Positions 59,446 to 64,000 of a stretch of DNA of 64,000 bases are shown here, one piece after another. The stretch comes from Notospermus geniculatus (Eukaryota > Nemertea > Pilidiophora > Heteronemertea > Lineidae): the NCBI GenBank assembly GCA_002633025.1, contig NMRB01000135.1, forward strand, positions 463,521-527,520. The letters are read 5' to 3'. Numbering within the stretch: position 1 is the first letter of the stretch; the number at the start of each line of letters is the position of its first letter. Below the pieces are notes generated by a model. The model made no database searches, was not told the DNA's origin, and worked only from the letters and a program-made list of their open reading frames with translations. The translations under genes were made by a program, and so were the position numbers.

Positions 59446-60457
59446 CAGGGATCTGTCTCTTGAAAACTGGCGTACGTTGAGAAAAAAGACAACAGACTGA
59501 TATTCTTCATATAAATCGGGCGCCCGAGTTATATGTCAGGCGCCCGGAGATTTCGTGATCCAAAAAATTTCAATGATGTCTTTTTCAGGCCGCAGTACTG
59601 TCTTGTATATAGTTGCCACTCCTGGGAGAACCAGCAATGAACGCCATTATTATTCTTTGCAATTCGTAAATTACACCAACCGACGTAAAACGTTAGATAA
59701 AAACACAAAATCCGAGAGAAATGTTGAAAAATACCACAAGCGCCGCGTCTAATTCTTCTGCATGCAGGCCGTAATTACAGCCGTCAGGATCGACTTTTTC
59801 AGCCTCTTCGCTCTGAGGTTGTTCACTCGCGGTTTATACTTTAGCAGACGATATTTGTTGACGTTTCTACATGTATCCAACATACATGTACGTAACATCC
59901 GATAAAAGCCGATACGCGGCGCGAAAAATACTTGTATCTCAAAATAAACTTTAATAAAAACGAATTACACGTTGACGCGAAAAATGATTAAGAAAAATAA
60001 TCCCCCAAAATAGCACCTCTGAATAAGGCAGAGCTTTTCAAAAACTAGTGAAAAATTTTCTTCAACGGTAGTGAATGTCGTGGTACAACATTTCCCATAT
60101 CCCTCTGGATAGGCGCACTTTCTGGCTTGCTAAATACACAATGTAAATTTAATTGTTATTGTGTGCAAGTACTTTCTCTTTCCCTACGCCGGTAGAAGCC
60201 GTCAATAAGTTGACCAATAGGTGTCACTAGAGCCCAATTCAATGCCTAGCGGACCCGTTCGTGGTTGATTGAGCACCAATCAGGAGAATTTTATATTGTA
60301 TTGGTCTAGAATTTTGTAGCCATGTTTTGGCGATATAAAGCGCGGCTGACTGCTCCTATTGAGGCTGAAATTCTAGTATGTGGATCTCCAGCAGACATGG
60401 AAATAGTGGACCTCCTTCTCTGAGGAAGCATGTAGGGAAGACTTTACAGCCGGTGAC
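59446..60457. other. Intergenic, no feature recognised
   Basis: GGGCGCCCGAG and AGGCGCCCGGAG form a short repeat near 59518-59550. No gene or RNA seen. Confidence 0.4.
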
Positions 60458-60587
60458 AGACTGGCGCGTACGCGACGCGTCGTGCAGGCGTTCCGCCAAT
60501 CAGATTCTTCGGTAGGTGTTTCGGTCCGTGTTACCGCCTCCCAGATTGGTTGAACGCTTTCCCGACGCGTTGCTTACGCGCCAGTCT
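60458..60587. repeat. Long-TIR element AGACTGGCGCGTA with CCAAT words
   Basis: AGACTGGCGCGTACGCGACG then CGTCG, GGCGTTC and CCAATCAGATT are mirrored by AATCTGG/CCAGATTGG, GAACGC, CGACGCGTTGC and TTACGCGCCAGTCT. The TIRs are about 50 bp with several mismatches. CpG-rich. Confidence 0.8.
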
Positions 60588-60793
60588 TTAAGACTCAAGT
60601 GCGGTGCATTTCCTATGGCGTCAAGGGAGACCGATCAATTAATCAATTGGTGAAGAATGGGTTTATAGTGCATGGTATTGATAATTGACCACTGATTAAT
60701 GGATGCATGAAAAACTGAGATGAACTCGTCCGTTGGACTGTCTGCTTCGATGGAAAGAAAGTACATTGTACATGTATTCATCGTATTCAACGC

Positions 60794-60992
60794 GGGCCGC
60801 CATCTTGGTTGTTGATGAAATTGACGAACGCGCAAGCAAATTTTTTTCCTTCAGTTTTACCTGCCCTCGTAACGCTCCTCTCTAGGCGGAGAGTTACGAG
60901 GGCAGGGGACAAGTCGATTTTCCTCTTTACATTTCGACTGCCGGTCAATGCGCATGCGCAAATAGTTTCGTAAACAACCAAAATGGCGGCCC
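60794..60992. repeat. TIR element GGGCCGCCAT with NRF1- and YY1-type motifs
   Basis: GGGCCGCCATCTTGGTTGTT ... AACAACCAAAATGGCGGCCC, 20-bp-plus inverted ends with YY1-type GCCAT cores. A second inner inverted pair is CTGCCCTCGTAAC / GTTACGAGGGCAG. TGCGCATGCGCA (60949-60960), the palindromic NRF1 site, lies near the right end. Confidence 0.85.
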
Positions 60993-62168
60993 ACCATGGA
61001 AACATGAATACAGCAGCCTTTCTACATGTACGCAATTCTGGAGGCTGTTGTTAACGGTCCATATAGAATTTCATAACTCAAGTATGAAAAATGGGGTACT
61101 TAGCTTTTGCTTAATGCAATTTAAGTTTTTTATGAATATGCACCCACGGGTGACAATCGGCCTACAACACGTCGACTGCTGCTAAACTCATCATTTATGT
61201 TTTTTTATAGACGTTATTGCTGTTGTATCGTAAGCTTGAGCACTTACTTTTCCACGGCGCCCACGACATGATCCTTACATCACGTAGGCCAGGCCACGGG
61301 GTGTGCCACGATTCGCACAAATTACTTTTCTTCTTGCAATCCACGTGGACGTCACTGATCTGTTTGAACTCGGATATCGCTGGTGTTGTTTGGTTACGGC
61401 ATCTCCACACAGCATTGCAGATGAGAGACGCTGAGCTACATCGTCCAGAGGCAAGTTATGCCTGATTTCCGAGTTTACCGGACATTGAAGGTAGGCCTAA
61501 TACCTCTTACGAGAAGATCTGTGATGACGCATAAACCTCCCGAGGGCCAACTACTGACCATCATTCCAATTCAATTCTCCGTTCTTTCTGGGACACACGT
61601 TACATCGTAGAAAATCCACTGTTATCTGAATTACGACATCTAGAATATGGCGTGACAGCAGTGACACCATTAAAACTGTACCTCAGTTCGGCAGCAGTAC
61701 GTCAACTGCAGTTTTTTTACCACCGCCGCGTTAGCTTACGTCATCGCAAAGATTTTTACACCGAAGAATCCGTCTAACATATCACGTTGATCACACCACA
61801 TTGAGCGTCTTCTTCTACAGTAAAGCATTAGATATTCTTTGAGGCGAATTTACCATGCTTCTTCAAAGACTGTTTGAAGTAGTCAAATGCAGGGAATAGG
61901 TACTATTAGCCACGTAGCCAATCTGCACGGCTCAGCGGCGCTCCTGGCCGTACAATATAAAAGAAAGCCGGTCGTACTCAAGATAGGAGGTGAAGATCCT
62001 CTCTTTGCGGCTGATGTTCGCGATCAATGTAGCCCGCTTAAAGATCGATGCGAAAGTGATCTCTTTCCGCTAGATATCTTCTTGCGAAAATGGACGCCAT
62101 CGCGTGATGTTTGTCTCCGTTGGGAAGATTTCAGTGCCTGGGGTCGCGTACCGAGCACGACGCTTAGA
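60993..62168. other. Intergenic, no feature recognised
   Basis: A plus-strand frame at 61887-62195 (102 codons) runs into the repeat at 62169 and has no recognisable domain. Confidence 0.4.
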
Positions 62169-62389
62169 ATCCGTTTTGCAAAAATCCAACAGTAACGAAC
62201 AGGAATCCAAGTTGTGTGTAATGACCGAACAAGGAGAGACGTTCGCGTTGGTGTTTCTGGGGCTTTGTGAAAAGGGAGTTTTCGCAAAGCCTCACGCGAA
62301 CGCCAAATTCATTGTTCGATGCCACGAAGAGAACACCGAACAAAAGGATAGACGTTCGCGTTGGCGTTTCGGGGGCTTTGCGAAAACTC
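62169..62389. repeat. CGCAAAGCCCC palindromic element, copies 3a and 3b in tandem
   Basis: Copy 3a (about 62169-62273) is diverged (TTTTGCAAAAATCC, ACCGAACAAGGAGAGACG, TTCGCGTTGGTGTTTCTGGG). Copy 3b (62275-62389) has AGTTTTCGCAAAGCC, CACGCGAACGCC, CATTGTTCGATGCCACGAAG, CCGAACAAAAGGATAGACG and GCGTTTCGGGGGCTTTGCG. The left arm of 3b lacks several bases that the right arm keeps. Confidence 0.85.
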
Positions 62390-62547
62390 TTCAAAACTCT
62401 TTACCCTAAGCCCTCGTAGGGCCTACTTGTATAATCCTGTATCGAGCATATTTGTATTTATTCAAAAAAATCGATGAAAAATATGATCGTCTTTACAACG
62501 AGCATTAGCAAATACTTGTAAGAATCAGCGTGTTGGCTAACAATAAC

Positions 62548-62673
62548 GAGTTTTCGCAAACCCCCCCAAAACGCCAACGCCAACGTCAATCCTTTTGTTC
62601 GGTGCCTTCTTCGCGGCATGGAACAATGGGATTGGCGTTCGCGTTGGCGTTTCGGGGGCTTTGCGAAAACTCT
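62548..62673. repeat. CGCAAAGCCCC palindromic element, copy 4
   Basis: Most complete copy: GAGTTTTCGCAAACCCCCCC, AAAACGCCAACGCCAACG ... GGCGTTCGCGTTGGCGTTTC, GGGGGCTTTGCGAAAACTC. The centre is TCCTTTTGTTCGGTGCC and GCATGGAACAATGGG, which can pair only partly. Confidence 0.9.
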
Positions 62674-64000
62674 CCAACTAATTTCCCATCCTCTGCAAAC
62701 GCGGAACAAACGCGGCCGTTGTTTGGTCTCTTGCTCGCCTCGTAACCAGCCAAGACACTGACTGCGAATCGTAATTGTGGTCAACGAATGTCACTAAGGG
62801 GGCAATCATTCTTGAGATTGAAGTCGGTAATGTCGTCTGCAGTATTAATTGAGGTATGGCTGGTGTCTAGGCATCGGTTCTTCATATTGAACGGGAGACG
62901 TAGGTATTTTGTCCTCACAGCGAGCACAACTCTTTGTACTTTGTAATTCCCTCTGCTCGTGTTGCCTTCCTTCGATTAAAGAAAGGCAGGCTCGCCGGGG
63001 GAAGGTATCAGTAGGCGGTATGCGGAGTTTGAGGAAGCCAGTGGGAAGGTAGTAGACTATCCTTGACTATTAAGGGAAAACTAGCAAGCCACATTTTGGT
63101 CAAAGTAGTGAATACCATTTTTGGACTTCCGGTTTGGTCTCATCTGATTCAGCATATTTCTCAAAATTTAAAACAATGACTTGCTTGGTTTGGTCTATAC
63201 GGATTCTGTTTGGCTGTGAGAGTACATAGTCGTTTGAGTGAGCAAAATAGGGCGGAGCGGCTAATATGACTGCGTTCCGCGAGTACAGGAAGGCAGTTCT
63301 ATATTTCGATATCTTGACTAAACATAGTTATTGCCTTGTTCGCTGATTACACTCAGTACTACAGTAGCTTATCGACTTTCTGTTAGTCTGAATGTGCTCA
63401 TGCAATATCGATTATAAATGTTGAACCGAGCAATCGTACCCACCACCCAAGTGGTGACAAACGGTTTACACCGTTCCAAAAACACTGCTGCCCAGACCGA
63501 CTTGCCATCGGGCGGCGTCGCTCACAGAACGAATTCGGCAGCCGAGCCTTGAACCACCGACAAGATGGACTGAGTTGATAAGACAGGGCCATAAACCTGT
63601 TGCTATGGTATCCGGAACAACGGAATAACCCCGCTGTCTGAGGGCCGTGAGCCCTGGGGACGTGGATGGAATCCGGTGTTTACCGCCGGCGCCAAAGCAA
63701 ACCAAGAGGATGTTCCCCTCAATGCACCGGGAATGGAATCAACGCCGCCTGGTAGTAGGATTACCAACTACTCTAATCAGCAAATCGTTGTTAATCTGAG
63801 CGTCGATCAATTTCCTTCTCATCTCTTTGGAAAAAAGATCAACGAAAAACCGTCGATTACTTTGAGCGTATAAGGTTACGACAGGTGCAGTTTTTTTCTG
63901 CCTGTGATATTTGAACGTACCTGTAATGGGCGAGTTCATATTTAAAGGCACAGTCTCCCTACTCGGGGGCAATCCGGGTTTCCGAATGGGGGGGGGGGGA
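62674..64000. other. Intergenic; G run at window end
   Basis: ACTTCCGGTTTGG near 63125 is ETS-like. A 12-base G run lies at 63988-63999. Short frames on both strands are not protein-like. Confidence 0.4.

Overview
This window is animal nuclear DNA, most likely from a marine invertebrate deuterostome. A lancelet fits best; a hemichordate or echinoderm is possible, and the species cannot be fixed from sequence alone. Evidence: spliceosomal introns with GT..AG borders, a BCOR-type Polycomb corepressor gene, a nuclear tRNA-Ala(AGC) cluster, many short TIR/palindromic elements, frequent GTAGGCCTAC and ACATGTAC words, and two runs of N. There are no operons, no long transposase or reverse transcriptase ORFs, and most of the sequence is non-coding.

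Layout. 1-9.2 kb: intergenic DNA with miniature inverted-repeat elements and one minisatellite. 9.25-13.54 kb: a near-identical segment present twice, on both sides of an N gap, with indels and a TIR insertion separating the copies; this looks like two haplotypes placed in tandem. 13.5-27 kb: intergenic or intronic, with scattered repeats. 27.07-30.43 kb, minus strand: two consecutive exons of a BCOR homologue, a 985-codon exon with two PxDLS-type CtBP-binding motifs and a 71-codon exon carrying the conserved IANSxGYVG...LYAD...RExRAL block. The ankyrin and PUFD exons were not found and may lie in unrecognised exons or beyond the window. 32.1-33.2 kb: a cluster of five palindromic/TIR elements. 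34.1-34.6 kb, minus strand: an intronless 144-codon ORF that looks real and weakly resembles the ciliary protein CFAP107. 34.6-49.6 kb: repeats, including a 224-bp TIR element nested in another element with intact 5-bp target duplications. 49.66-50.55 kb: 16-bp telomere-like repeats running into a second gap. 52.06-53.11 kb: four identical tRNA-Ala genes in diverged tandem units. 53.2-64 kb: more palindromic elements, a degenerate minisatellite, and TIR elements carrying CCAAT, NRF1-like and YY1-like words.

Functionally, the certain parts are the corepressor gene (transcriptional repression through CtBP and variant PRC1, inferred from the family) and the tRNA cluster (translation). The rest is mainly a record of short non-autonomous DNA transposons. 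At least eight recurring or structured families can be told apart by their termini, and several copies can be dated relative to each other by nesting.
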